From positions 1-27,534 of IMG/VR virus record IMGVR_UViG_3300030060_003078: 27,534 nt of DNA; one strand, written 5' to 3'. Position numbers and translations under genes: made by a program. Position 1 is the stretch's first letter, and each line of letters opens with the position of its first letter. Of the stretch, positions 1-8,113 are shown in pieces. Origin of the DNA: a virus. The notes beneath the pieces were generated by a model that worked only from the letters and a program-made list of their open reading frames with translations, did no database searches and was not told the origin of the DNA.

Positions 1-1076
1 TTATTGACGAGCACGGAGTTCCAGTATTCACTACTCCTGACACAGATGTGTTTGCCCCAGACGGTGAACTAATAGATGTAGGCGTAATAGATCATTGGCA
101 AAATGAAGTTGATGGATTAAAAGGTGATCAAGATGCTTTAAACGAGTTTTACAGGCAGTTTCCAAGAACCGAAGAACATGCGTTTAGAGATGAAACTAAA
201 AACTCTATTTTTAATCTTGTTAAAATATATGAGCAAATAGATTATAATGAAGAAATGTCTAGAACTCTTGGTATTACTACTGGTAATTTTCAATGGGTTA
301 ATGGTATAAAAGACTCACAAGTTATATTCTACCCAGATCAAAAAGGTAGATTCAAAGTTAGTTGGGTACCACCTCAACAACTACAAAATAGAGTGGTTTT
401 AAAAAACGGTATAAAATATCCTGGTAATGAACACATAGGAGCATTTGGTTGTGACTCTTATGATATATCAGGAACTGTAGATGGAGAAGGATCTAAAGGA
501 GCATTACACGGCTTAACCAGGTTTAGTATGGAGGACGCTCCTGCGAATAGCTTTTTTTTAGAATACTTATCAAGACCACCTACAGCAGAAATATTTTTTG
601 AAGATGTATTAATGGCATTAGTATTTTACGGTATGCCAATACTTGCAGAGAATAATAAACCTAGGTTGTTATACTATTTAAGACGTAGAGGCTATAGAGG
701 TTTTAGCATGAATAGGCCTGATAAAGTTTGGAATAAATTATCTGTAGCAGAAAAAGAAATAGGTGGTATACCAAACTCTAGTGAAGACATAAAACAAGCT
801 CATGCGGCTGCAATTGAAATGTATATACAAGATCACGTGGGTATGAAACAAGATGGTGGTTTTGGCGACTTGTATTTTAATGAACTATTAAATGACTGGG
901 CTAAGTTTGATATAAACAAAAGAACTAAGTTTGATGCGTCTATAAGTTCTGGTTTAGCTATCATGGCAAACAATAGACACTTGTATGCTCCAAATGCTAA
1001 AGTTGAAAAACCAAAAATAAATATAAATATTTCCAGGTATGATAATGCTGGAACTAATTCACAAATAATAAAGTAA
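1..1076 (+). CDS. terL: Terminase large subunit, C-terminal part (5' end outside window)
   Basis: This is the 3' portion of the packaging motor protein that pumps and cuts phage DNA at the portal. The reading frame is open from base 3, upstream of an apparent GTG at 48, so the gene is truncated by the window edge and the GTG is not the start. The ATPase domain is mostly missing. The RNase H-like nuclease domain is visible: a first acidic residue in FGCDSYD (Asp codon at 453) followed by a GSKGA stretch, a second acidic site in ILAENNK (Glu codon at 648), and a third in KFDASIS (Asp codon at 933), the spacing and order expected for a TerL nuclease. The portal gene follows two bases after the stop, which supports the call. 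The sequence resembles TerL proteins of crAss-like and marine uncultured phages (from memory, not searched). Confidence 0.9.
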   Translation, partial: IDEHGVPVFTTPDTDVFAPDGELIDVGVIDHWQNEVDGLKGDQDALNEFYRQFPRTEEHAFRDETKNSIFNLVKIYEQIDYNEEMSRTLGITTGNFQWVNGIKDSQVIFYPDQKGRFKVSWVPPQQLQNRVVLKNGIKYPGNEHIGAFGCDSYDISGTVDGEGSKGALHGLTRFSMEDAPANSFFLEYLSRPPTAEIFFEDVLMALVFYGMPILAENNKPRLLYYLRRRGYRGFSMNRPDKVWNKLSVAEKEIGGIPNSSEDIKQAHAAAIEMYIQDHVGMKQDGGFGDLYFNELLNDWAKFDINKRTKFDASISSGLAIMANNRHLYAPNAKVEKPKININISRYDNAGTNSQIIK

Positions 1077-1078
1077 AT

Positions 1079-3496
1079 ATGGCATATTCTGGTAAAAATT
1101 ATTTTCCAAGCCAAACGGTTAGCGATGCTGAAAAGTTAAGTTACGATTATGGTTTAAAAGTTGCTAAAGCTATAGAGACAGAGTGGTTTAATAATGACAA
1201 TAGTTACAACAGATATTTAAATAACAGAAACGATTTTCATAGGTTAAGACTATACGCAAGAGGAGAGCAGTCGATACAAAAATATAAGGATGAGTTGTCT
1301 ATAAATGGTGATTTGTCCTATTTAAATTTAGACTGGAAGCCAGTACCTATTATATCTAAGTTTGTAGATATAGTTGTTAATGGTATAGCTGAAAGAACAT
1401 ATGATATAAAAGCTTATTCACAAGATCCTTTTGGTGTAGAAAAAAGAACTGAATACATGGAGTCTTTAATGACAGATATGGAGCTTCGTGATTTTGATTC
1501 TGCAATAGCCGCGGACTTTAATATAAACACTAGAGAAACAGACGTAGAAGAATTACCTGAAACAAACGACGAGTTGCTATTACATATGCAACTAAAATAT
1601 AAACAAGAAGTAGAAATAGCTGAAGAACAAGCTTTAAAAGTTTTGTTTGAAGGTAGTAAATACGAATTAACTAAAAAACGTTTCTATCGTGATTTAACAG
1701 TTTTAGGTATAGGTGCTGTTAAAACAAACTTTACTACTTCAGAAGGAGCTACCGTACAGTATGTAGATCCTGCTGATCTTGTTTATTCTTATACAGATTC
1801 CCCTTATTTTGATGATATATATTACGTTGGAGAGGTTAAAACTATTCCTGTTAACGAACTTGCTAAACAGTTTCCACATCTAACAGAAAGTGATCTTGAA
1901 GATATAATGAGTAATAAAAACTATAACAGAAATAATTATAATACTAGATATTCTACGAATAAAGAAGATAATAATACCATTCAGGTTTTATATTTTGATT
2001 TTAAAACTTATATGAACGAAGTTTATAAAATAAAAGAAGTAGGTACTGGTGCAGAAAAAATAATACCTAAAGATGATAATTTTAATCCACCAGAACAAAA
2101 AGAAGGTGGATATTCTAGGCTATTAAGAGCAATAGAAACTTTATATGAAGGAGCGTTAATACTTGGTACAAATAAACTTTTAAAGTGGGAAATGGCAACA
2201 AATATGATGCGACCTAAAAGCGATTTTACTAAAGTTAAAATGAATTATTCTATAGTTGCTCCTCGCATGTATGAAGGGCGTATAGACTCTTTAGTAAGAC
2301 GTATAACTGGTTTTGCAGATATGATACAGTTAACACATTTAAAAATACAACAGGTTATGTCACGCATGGTGCCGGACGGTGTTTATTTAGATGCTGATGG
2401 TTTAGCTGAAGTTGATTTAGGTAACGGAACTAATTATAATCCACAAGAAGCTTTAAACATGTTTTTTCAAACAGGTAGCGTTATAGGTAGATCGTTTACT
2501 TCTGAAGGTGATATGAACCCTGGTAAGGTACCTATACAAGAAATAAGATCTGGTAATGGTGGTGCTAAAATGCAAAGCTTAATAGCTAATTACAATTATT
2601 ATTTACAAATGATACGTGATGTAACTGGTTTGAATGAAGCTAGAGATGGTAGCATGCCAGATAAAAACGCTTTAGTAGGTGTTCAGAAGTTAGCCGCAGC
2701 AAATAGTAACACTGCGACCCGACATATATTACAAGCTGGATTATATTTAACCGCAGAAACAGCAGAGTGTTTATCACTTAGAATATCTGATGTGTTAGAA
2801 TATTCTCCAACCGCTAACGCTTTTGTTCAAGCTTTAGGTTCACATAACGTAGCTACACTAAAAGAAATGAGTGAATTATACTTGTATGACTTTGGTATAT
2901 TTATAGAGTTATCTCCTGATGAAGAAGAAAAACAATTATTAGAAAACAATATACAAATGGCGCTGCAGCAAAAGACTATAGAGCTTGAAGATGCTATAGA
3001 TATACGTGACATTAAAAATACAAAGTTAGCTAATCAATTTTTAAAAATTAGAAGAAAAAAGAAAGAGTTTAAAGATAGGCAGTTACAAATGGAAAATATA
3101 CAAGCTCAATCGCAATCAAATACACAAGCTGCTCAAGCTGCCGCTCAAGTAGAACTTCAAAAAGAACAAACCTTAATGCAAAGTAAAGCTCAAATGGAAG
3201 AACTAAAAGTACAATTAGAAGCTCAAAAGATGCAAACTGAAGCTGATATTAAAAAAGAATTAATGGCTTTAGAGTTTCAATATAACATGCAGCTAAAAGG
3301 AGCTGAAGTGCAAAACTTAAAAAATAGAGAAAAAGAAAAAGAAGATCGTAAAGACGAAAGAACAAAAATTCAAGCATCACAACAAAGCGAGATGATTGAC
3401 CAAAGAAAAACAGGTAAACCACCTAAAAACTTTGAGTCCGCAGGTAATGATATACTTAGCGGCAACTTTAATTTAGGTAGTTTTGACCCTAGATAA
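1079..3496 (+). CDS. Portal protein
   Basis: This is the likely portal, the dodecameric ring at the unique capsid vertex through which DNA enters and leaves. Evidence is its position directly after terL and before the scaffold and capsid genes, its length of 805 aa (in the range of crAss-like portals), and its layout: a mixed alpha/beta core over roughly residues 1-600 including a TGLNEARDG segment of a type common in portal clip/stem regions, then a long charged, Gln-rich helical tail from about residue 611 to 760. That tail is a predicted coiled coil (Gln, Glu, Lys, Ala, Met rich) and probably corresponds to the barrel or an internal extension. A short Gly/Asn-rich end follows. The start ATG at 1079 is two bases after the terL stop, with an AAAT-type leader and no Shine-Dalgarno. 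No catalytic motif is expected. Assignment is by context and general resemblance. Confidence 0.85.
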   Translation: MAYSGKNYFPSQTVSDAEKLSYDYGLKVAKAIETEWFNNDNSYNRYLNNRNDFHRLRLYARGEQSIQKYKDELSINGDLSYLNLDWKPVPIISKFVDIVVNGIAERTYDIKAYSQDPFGVEKRTEYMESLMTDMELRDFDSAIAADFNINTRETDVEELPETNDELLLHMQLKYKQEVEIAEEQALKVLFEGSKYELTKKRFYRDLTVLGIGAVKTNFTTSEGATVQYVDPADLVYSYTDSPYFDDIYYVGEVKTIPVNELAKQFPHLTESDLEDIMSNKNYNRNNYNTRYSTNKEDNNTIQVLYFDFKTYMNEVYKIKEVGTGAEKIIPKDDNFNPPEQKEGGYSRLLRAIETLYEGALILGTNKLLKWEMATNMMRPKSDFTKVKMNYSIVAPRMYEGRIDSLVRRITGFADMIQLTHLKIQQVMSRMVPDGVYLDADGLAEVDLGNGTNYNPQEALNMFFQTGSVIGRSFTSEGDMNPGKVPIQEIRSGNGGAKMQSLIANYNYYLQMIRDVTGLNEARDGSMPDKNALVGVQKLAAANSNTATRHILQAGLYLTAETAECLSLRISDVLEYSPTANAFVQALGSHNVATLKEMSELYLYDFGIFIELSPDEEEKQLLENNIQMALQQKTIELEDAIDIRDIKNTKLANQFLKIRRKKKEFKDRQLQMENIQAQSQSNTQAAQAAAQVELQKEQTLMQSKAQMEELKVQLEAQKMQTEADIKKELMALEFQYNMQLKGAEVQNLKNREKEKEDRKDERTKIQASQQSEMIDQRKTGKPPKNFESAGNDILSGNFNLGSFDPR

Positions 3497-3524
3497 AATT
3501 TATTAATTATTATTATATTATATT
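3497..3524 (+). promoter_or_regulatory. AT-only leader before the scaffold gene
   Basis: The 28 bases between the portal stop and the scaffold start are all A or T and end in TATATTATATT directly before the ATG. The same 11-base ending, with a similar ATTAATT upstream, precedes the gene at 6301. No other start in the window has it; the rest use short TAAATA(A)AT leaders. It may be a promoter or a translation-initiation element. I see no Shine-Dalgarno sequence and no certain -33/-7 promoter pair. Confidence 0.35.
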
Positions 3525-4718
3525 ATGGAAGAAAAAAATGAAACCGTAGTTGAAGAAACTACACAAGATAATGTCACTAAATTAAATATTAGCAATACTC
3601 AAGAAGATGACAATATTACTAAAGTAAATTTAGATAACCCACCAAAAAAAGAAGAAGATGCCACTGAGAAGCAAAGCACAGATGAGGTACCTGTTCGCGA
3701 CGGATCCGAAGCTAGCGAAGAAGTTCGTCAAGAAAACAAAGAAAAGCCTGAAGAGTCTACCGAACAAAGTGAAGAGAAAAAAGAAGAAATAGTATTAGAA
3801 GAAATAACTGAAGATTCAACTGAAGAAGAAGTTAATGAAGCTGAACAAAAAGTTGAAGAAGCTGTTGCTGAAGCTGAGGCTACTGGCAAGCCACTTCCAG
3901 AAAATATACAAAAACTTGTAGATTTCATGGAAGAAACCGGTGGAGACATTAATGATTATGTGAAGCTTAATCAAGATTATAGCAAATTAAATGATGACGA
4001 TGTTTTATATGAGTACTATAGACAAACAAAACCACATTTAACTAATGAAGAAATTAACTTCCTTATGGAAGACTCGTTCTCTTACGACGAAGAAGTTGAA
4101 GAAGAAAGAGATATACGAAGAAAAAAACTAGCGTTAAAAGAGCAAGTTGCCAACGCGAGAACCCACTTAGACGGGCAAAAGTCTAAATACTATGAAGAAA
4201 TTAAAGCCGGTTCAAAGCTTACAACTGAACAACAAAAAGCTATGGATTTCTTTAATAGATATAACAAAGAGTCAGAAGAAACTCAAAAAATAGCAAAGCA
4301 AAGTACTGAAATTTTTACACAAAAAACAAACAATGTTTTTAACGACAAGTTCAAAGGTTTTGAATACAACGTCGGTGATAAAAAGTATAGGTTTAATGTA
4401 AAAGATGCTAATGAAGTAAAAGCAACTCAAAGTGATATTAATAATTTTACTAAAAAGTTTTTAGATAAAAATAATATGCTAAAAGATGCTAAAGGTTACC
4501 ATAAGTCATTATTTACAGCAATGAATGCCGATGCTGTTGCAAAACACTTTTACGAACAAGGTAAGGCTGATGCTATGAAAGATAGTGTAGCTAAAGCTAA
4601 AAATATCAACATGAACCCAAGACAAAGTCATGGAACTGTTGAAGCTGGAGGAGTAAAAGTAAAAGTTTTAGGTGATAATTCTTCTGATTTTAAGTTTAAA
4701 ATTAAAAACAATAAATAA
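3525..4718 (+). CDS. Putative head scaffolding protein
   Basis: This 397-aa protein lies between portal and major capsid protein, the usual place for a scaffold. The first ~115 residues are very acidic, Glu/Thr/Ser-rich and probably disordered (runs such as EESTEQSEEKKEE and EEEVNEAEQKVEEAV). The rest is charged and mostly helical, with a coiled-coil-like middle and a Lys-rich, basic C-terminus ending in FKFKIKNNK. An acidic helical body with a basic C-terminal capsid-binding tip is typical of phage scaffolds. I see no protease motif, so self-cleavage is not indicated. A head-internal structural protein is the alternative. An oddity is a cluster of four palindromic hexamers at 3686-3716 within the acidic linker. 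The call rests on context and composition; I do not recognise a specific family. Confidence 0.6.
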   Translation: MEEKNETVVEETTQDNVTKLNISNTQEDDNITKVNLDNPPKKEEDATEKQSTDEVPVRDGSEASEEVRQENKEKPEESTEQSEEKKEEIVLEEITEDSTEEEVNEAEQKVEEAVAEAEATGKPLPENIQKLVDFMEETGGDINDYVKLNQDYSKLNDDDVLYEYYRQTKPHLTNEEINFLMEDSFSYDEEVEEERDIRRKKLALKEQVANARTHLDGQKSKYYEEIKAGSKLTTEQQKAMDFFNRYNKESEETQKIAKQSTEIFTQKTNNVFNDKFKGFEYNVGDKKYRFNVKDANEVKATQSDINNFTKKFLDKNNMLKDAKGYHKSLFTAMNADAVAKHFYEQGKADAMKDSVAKAKNINMNPRQSHGTVEAGGVKVKVLGDNSSDFKFKIKNNK

Positions 4719-4738
4719 CAATTTAAAATTACAAAATT

Positions 4739-6214
4739 ATGGCAATTTCAAATCCTGGTAATTTATTAAACAGTACTCCTGGTATAATCCAGCAAGCTAC
4801 TGCTTCAAATTACCTAGACCTTTCAACTAGTGCTGGTTGGGGTCAACAATACGTTCCAGATTTAATGGAAAAAGAGGCTGAGGTTTTCGGTCCAAGAACA
4901 ATTTCAGGTTTCTTAGCACAGGTTGGTGCTGAAGAGCCAATGACTGCTGATCAGGTTATTTGGTCAGAGCAAGGTAGATTACATTTATCTTATACTATGA
5001 CTGTTACTACTGTTAATGGTGGTAGTTCAACAAACGGTGGTTTAATTACTATTAACGATCATATTGATACTAACGCTACTTATACTGCTTCTTCTCATGG
5101 TGTAAGAGTTAATGACACTGTTATTTTAGCTACTGATCAAGCTGTATTAAAAGCTTTAGTAGTGCACGTTAATGGTGACGCGCTTAGTGTTGAACCTTAT
5201 GGTGTTGCTGACTGTACTACACTTACTGCAACTACAGGAACTTTATTAGTTTATGGTTCTGAATTTGCAAAAGGAAGTAGTTATAATTCAGCTGCAGCTG
5301 CTGCTACAGAGCGTAGAGGAGCTAACGAGCCTACTTTTAATACTTTCAATAATAAACCAATTATAATGAAAGATTACTACGAAGTTAATGGTTCTGATGC
5401 TTCTAGAATCGGTTGGGTAGAAATATCTACTGAAGCTGGAGGTTCTGGTTACTTATGGTACTTAAAAGCTGAAGCTGATACTAGAGCTCGTTTTACTGAC
5501 TATATTGAAATGGCAATGTTAGAAGGTGAACTAGGTGTTTCTGGTACAGATGATGTTGCAGACTTCTTAACTGCTAACGCTGATAGTTCAGGTACGCAAG
5601 GTTTATTTGCTGCTGTTGAATCAAGAGGTAATGTTACTACTGGTGTTTCTGGTGTTAACGCTGCTACTGATTTAGCTGAGTTTGATGCAATACTTGCAGA
5701 GTTTGATAAGCAAGGAGCTATTGAAGAGTACATGATGTTTGTTAACAGATCAACTAGCTTGGCTATGGACGATATGTTAGCTTCAATGAACTCTTACGGG
5801 GCTGGAGGTACTTCTTACGGAGTATTTAACAACTCTGAAGATATGGCATTAAATTTAGGTTTCACTGGTTTTAGAAGAGGTTCTTATGACTTCTATAAAT
5901 CTGATTTCAGATACTTAAATGACAAAGCTACAAGAGGTGGTATTAACGATGCTGCTGGTGCAAATGCAATTAGAGGTGTCATGATTCCTGCTGGTACTTC
6001 TTCAGTTTATGATCAAACTGTTGGACAAAGCATGAAGAGACCTTTCTTACATGTTAGATATAGAGCTTCACAAACTGATGACCGAAGAATGAAGACTTGG
6101 GTTACTGGTTCTGTTGGTGCTGCTACTTCTGCATTAGACGTTATGCAACTACATTTCTTAACTGAAAGATGTTTAATCACTCAAGGTGCTAACAACTTTA
6201 TGTTAATGAAGTAA
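4739..6214 (+). CDS. Major capsid protein
   Basis: This 491-aa protein is the likely HK97-fold shell protein. It follows portal and scaffold and is trailed by a strong terminator-like hairpin. An N-terminal arm (about 1-60, LNSTPGIIQQATASNYLDLS) precedes a core with a Thr/Gly-rich beta insertion (about 85-180, perhaps an insertion domain). Next comes the stretch NKPIIMKDYYEVNGSDAS, then IGWVEISTEAGGSGYLWYLK and a helix resembling a spine helix (TRARFTDYIEMAML). The latter block resembles capsid proteins of crAss-like and marine uncultured phages (from memory). Codon use differs from its neighbours: Ile is mostly ATT rather than ATA, and TTC, TAC and AAC are more frequent, as expected for a very highly expressed gene. 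The start at 4739 follows an A/T-rich 20-base leader without Shine-Dalgarno. A maturation cleavage site is not evident. Confidence 0.88.
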   Translation: MAISNPGNLLNSTPGIIQQATASNYLDLSTSAGWGQQYVPDLMEKEAEVFGPRTISGFLAQVGAEEPMTADQVIWSEQGRLHLSYTMTVTTVNGGSSTNGGLITINDHIDTNATYTASSHGVRVNDTVILATDQAVLKALVVHVNGDALSVEPYGVADCTTLTATTGTLLVYGSEFAKGSSYNSAAAAATERRGANEPTFNTFNNKPIIMKDYYEVNGSDASRIGWVEISTEAGGSGYLWYLKAEADTRARFTDYIEMAMLEGELGVSGTDDVADFLTANADSSGTQGLFAAVESRGNVTTGVSGVNAATDLAEFDAILAEFDKQGAIEEYMMFVNRSTSLAMDDMLASMNSYGAGGTSYGVFNNSEDMALNLGFTGFRRGSYDFYKSDFRYLNDKATRGGINDAAGANAIRGVMIPAGTSSVYDQTVGQSMKRPFLHVRYRASQTDDRRMKTWVTGSVGAATSALDVMQLHFLTERCLITQGANNFMLMK

Positions 6215-6223
6215 ACTATTTTT

Positions 6224-6272
6224 AAAAGGAGAGGGCGGCATGCATGTAAACGCTCTCTGCCCTCTCTTTTTA
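6224..6272 (+). terminator. Rho-independent-type terminator after the major capsid gene
   Basis: A stem of GAGAGGGC (6229-6236) pairs with GCCCTCTC (6259-6266) around a 22-base loop. One G:U pair and A:T pairs extend the stem outward (6224-6228 with 6267-6271), and it runs into TTTTTATTTT. GC-rich stem plus U-tract fits an intrinsic terminator placed ten bases after the capsid stop. It would separate abundant capsid transcript from the downstream tail genes, or act as a partial attenuator. The loop contains the overlapping palindromes GCATGC and ATGCAT. Confidence 0.75.
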
Positions 6273-6274
6273 TT

Positions 6275-6300
6275 TTATTAATTTTATTATATATTATATT
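6275..6300 (+). promoter_or_regulatory. AT-only leader after the terminator
   Basis: This short stretch between the capsid terminator and the ATG at 6301 consists only of A and T, ending in TATATTATATT immediately before the start codon. It shares this ending and an ATTAATT upstream of it with the leader of the scaffold gene at 3497-3524. Because it follows a strong terminator, a promoter restarting transcription here would be logical, but no clear consensus is visible. Confidence 0.35.
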
Positions 6301-7116
6301 ATGGCAAAAAAACAAAAAACTGAAAAGGTAGAAGTACCTGTTGTTGAAACACCAGTTGTTGAAACACCAAAACCTAAAACTGAACCTAAGAAACAAACTT
6401 GGGAAATAAAAGATAGAGTTTATTATTTAAAGTCTCAAAGAAAACCTATATCTTACATGTTAAAAACAAATGGTATTTATTACTTTGATAAAGAAAAAGG
6501 TTACGAAAGAGAACTTAAATATTGTCAAAATCAAAGAACTCCTTTTGTTGATGAAATGCAAGGTGATCAAAGACTAGAGCATGTTGTTTTTAGAAACGGC
6601 GCTTTATTTGTAGAAAAAAACAAAACAACACTTCAAAAATTATTATCTTTATACCATCCGCATAAAGATACTATTTTTTATGAGCATCAACCAGAACTTG
6701 TAGCTGAAGATGAAATAGAAATATTAGAACTAGAAGTTGATGCGTTAATGGCAGCTAGAGATATGGATATAGATATGGCTGAAGCTATTTTGCGTGTAGA
6801 AAAAGGATCTAGTGTATCTAAGATGAGTTCTAAAGAGCTTAAAAGAGATTTACTAATATTTGCTCGTAACAACCCTGCTTTATTCTTAGAATTAGCTACA
6901 GATGAAAATGTTCAACTTAGAAACTTTGGTATAAGAGCTACTGAGCTTAATATTATAAAGTTATCTCAAGATCAAAGAAACTTTTTATGGGGTACTAACA
7001 ATAGAGTTATAATGACTGTACCTTTTGACGAGCATCCATACACTGCTTTAGCGCATTGGTTTAAAACTGATGAAGGTATGGAAATATACGCAAGTATAGA
7101 AAAACGATTAAATTAA
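6301..7116 (+). CDS. Conserved post-capsid structural protein, function unknown
   Basis: This 271-aa protein is encoded directly after the major capsid gene and its terminator. The N-terminus (1-36) is Lys/Pro/Thr-rich, low in complexity and probably disordered, with a tandem VVETP repeat. The body starts near residue 36 with TWEIKDRVYYLKS and an aromatic-rich beta segment (ISYMLKTNGIYYFDKEKG), followed by an acidic helical region (EDEIEILELEVDALMAARDM) and a helical C-terminal half (SSKELKRDLLIFARNNPALFLEL). I recall similar proteins downstream of the capsid gene in marine uncultured phages but know of no assigned function. A capsid decoration, head-completion or tail-connector role is possible from location. 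It is followed by a stable hairpin at 7123-7160. Confidence 0.7.
   Translation: MAKKQKTEKVEVPVVETPVVETPKPKTEPKKQTWEIKDRVYYLKSQRKPISYMLKTNGIYYFDKEKGYERELKYCQNQRTPFVDEMQGDQRLEHVVFRNGALFVEKNKTTLQKLLSLYHPHKDTIFYEHQPELVAEDEIEILELEVDALMAARDMDIDMAEAILRVEKGSSVSKMSSKELKRDLLIFARNNPALFLELATDENVQLRNFGIRATELNIIKLSQDQRNFLWGTNNRVIMTVPFDEHPYTALAHWFKTDEGMEIYASIEKRLN
6340..6369 (+). repeat. 15-base tandem repeat, two exact copies
   Basis: GTTGTTGAAACACCA occurs twice in tandem (6340-6354 and 6355-6369), in frame, encoding VVETP twice in the disordered N-terminus of the post-capsid protein. It is probably a slippage product; copy number may vary between relatives. Confidence 0.85.
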
Positions 7117-7122
7117 TCAAAA

Positions 7123-7160
7123 TGTAGAGGTAGTCGCCCTGCGGGGCGATTACAACTACA
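7123..7160 (+). terminator. Stable GC-rich hairpin without a clear U-tract
   Basis: GTAGTCGCCC (7130-7139) pairs with GGGCGATTAC (7144-7153) across a TGCG tetraloop, with one G:U pair. After a 2x2 internal loop the stem resumes with TGTAG (7123-7127) and CTACA (7156-7160). It lies six bases after the stop of the 271-aa gene and ends 16 bases before the small gene at 7177. No run of T follows, so it may be an RNA-processing or stability element, or a weak terminator, rather than a classic intrinsic terminator. Confidence 0.6.
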
Positions 7161-7176
7161 AATAAAATCTAATTAT

Positions 7177-7344
7177 ATGAAAGATAATAAATCAAGAGGA
7201 TTAGGTGACTCAATAGAAAAATTTACAAAAGCAACCGGTATACATAGCTTTGCACAAGCAGGAGCGAGAGTATTAGGTAAAAAAGGTTGTGGCTGTGGCA
7301 AAAGAAAAGATGCTTTAAATAAAAAGTTTCCTTATAAAAAATAA
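7177..7344 (+). CDS. Small conserved CGC-motif protein (55 aa)
   Basis: This short gene encodes 55 residues. It begins MKDNKSRGLGDSIEKFTKATG and carries a KKGCGCGKRKDALNKKFPYK block at its C-terminus, followed by a TAA stop. I recall small phage proteins with the same plan (GLGDxIEKxTKATGI then CGCxxRKxxLNxxFPY) in marine and Bacteroidota phages, always in structural modules and without known function. The Cys-Gly-Cys pair could coordinate a metal, possibly as a dimer, or form a disulfide; a single CxC is insufficient for a complete zinc site. The basic C-terminus might bind DNA. The ATG at 7177 is the only plausible start and is preceded by an A/T-rich leader. The next gene starts six bases after the stop, indicating translation from the same message. 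Confidence 0.8.
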   Translation: MKDNKSRGLGDSIEKFTKATGIHSFAQAGARVLGKKGCGCGKRKDALNKKFPYKK

Positions 7345-7350
7345 AAAAAT

Positions 7351-8109
7351 ATGATTAGCGTAGATAGAGTATATCAAAAAGTTTTAGCAATATCAAATAA
7401 AGAACAAAGAGGTTATATAACTCCACAAGAGTTTAACTTGTTTGCTGCACAGGCTCAAATGGAAATATTTGAGCAATATTTTTATGATATAAATCAGTTT
7501 AATAGAGTGCCTGGTAATTCTCATGCTTATGCTGATATGTTAGAATTACTTGAACAAAAAGTTAATCATTTTAAAGTTTACGATGTAGATATTACACCTC
7601 CTTCTAGCAGTGGTGATATTGACTATAATAACAACGAAGTTTATAGGTTAGGTGAAGTTAAAATTAGATATAACTCTCAAGGACAAAATAAAAAAGTTAC
7701 TGCTGAAGAAATAAAAGTTGAAGAACATCAATTATATTTAGATAGCCCTTTGGCTAGACAAAGTATTACAAGGCCTATATACTGGCAAAGAGCAACTGGT
7801 ATTGGCGGTGAAGTAAGGATAAGAATATATCCAAAAACTACACCTGGTGATACTGTTTTACTTACTTACATTAGAAAACCAAACGATCCTAATTGGCCGT
7901 ATATGGTTACTACTACAGTACCAGGTTCTACGTCTGCGTTATACGATCCTACTTCACTAGCTTTACAACATTTTGAATTACACGGATCAGAAGAAACAGA
8001 GTTAGTTAATAGAATATTAAGTTATGCTGGTATTGCAATACAAAGGCCTGAAATAACTCAAAGCGCCGCAACTATTGAATTATCAAAAACTCAACAAGAA
8101 AAACAATAA
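7351..8109 (+). CDS. Putative head-tail adaptor / ring protein
   Basis: This 252-aa protein has a conserved-looking N-terminus (SVDRVYQKVLAISNKEQRGY followed by ITPQEFNLFAAQAQMEIFEQ) with helices that resemble neck/adaptor proteins of podovirus-like phages. The middle (about 60-190) is beta-rich and includes RPIYWQRATG and VRIRIYPKTTPGDTVLLTYI, a pattern common in connector and tail-tubular proteins. The C-terminus is helical (EETELVNRILSYAGIAIQRP). Two adaptor-like genes in a row before a large nozzle protein match the podovirus order adaptor-ring-nozzle. I recognise the family from marine uncultured phages without a formal name. The start ATG at 7351 follows ATAAAAAAAT. Confidence 0.65.
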   Translation: MISVDRVYQKVLAISNKEQRGYITPQEFNLFAAQAQMEIFEQYFYDINQFNRVPGNSHAYADMLELLEQKVNHFKVYDVDITPPSSSGDIDYNNNEVYRLGEVKIRYNSQGQNKKVTAEEIKVEEHQLYLDSPLARQSITRPIYWQRATGIGGEVRIRIYPKTTPGDTVLLTYIRKPNDPNWPYMVTTTVPGSTSALYDPTSLALQHFELHGSEETELVNRILSYAGIAIQRPEITQSAATIELSKTQQEKQ

Positions 8110-8113
8110 ATAA

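Noticed and set aside
48-1076. GTG at base 48 as the start of the terminase gene
   Set aside because: The same frame is open upstream to base 3 with protein-like sequence (IDEHGVPVFTTPDTD), and a terminase would be much longer; the gene is cut by the window edge.
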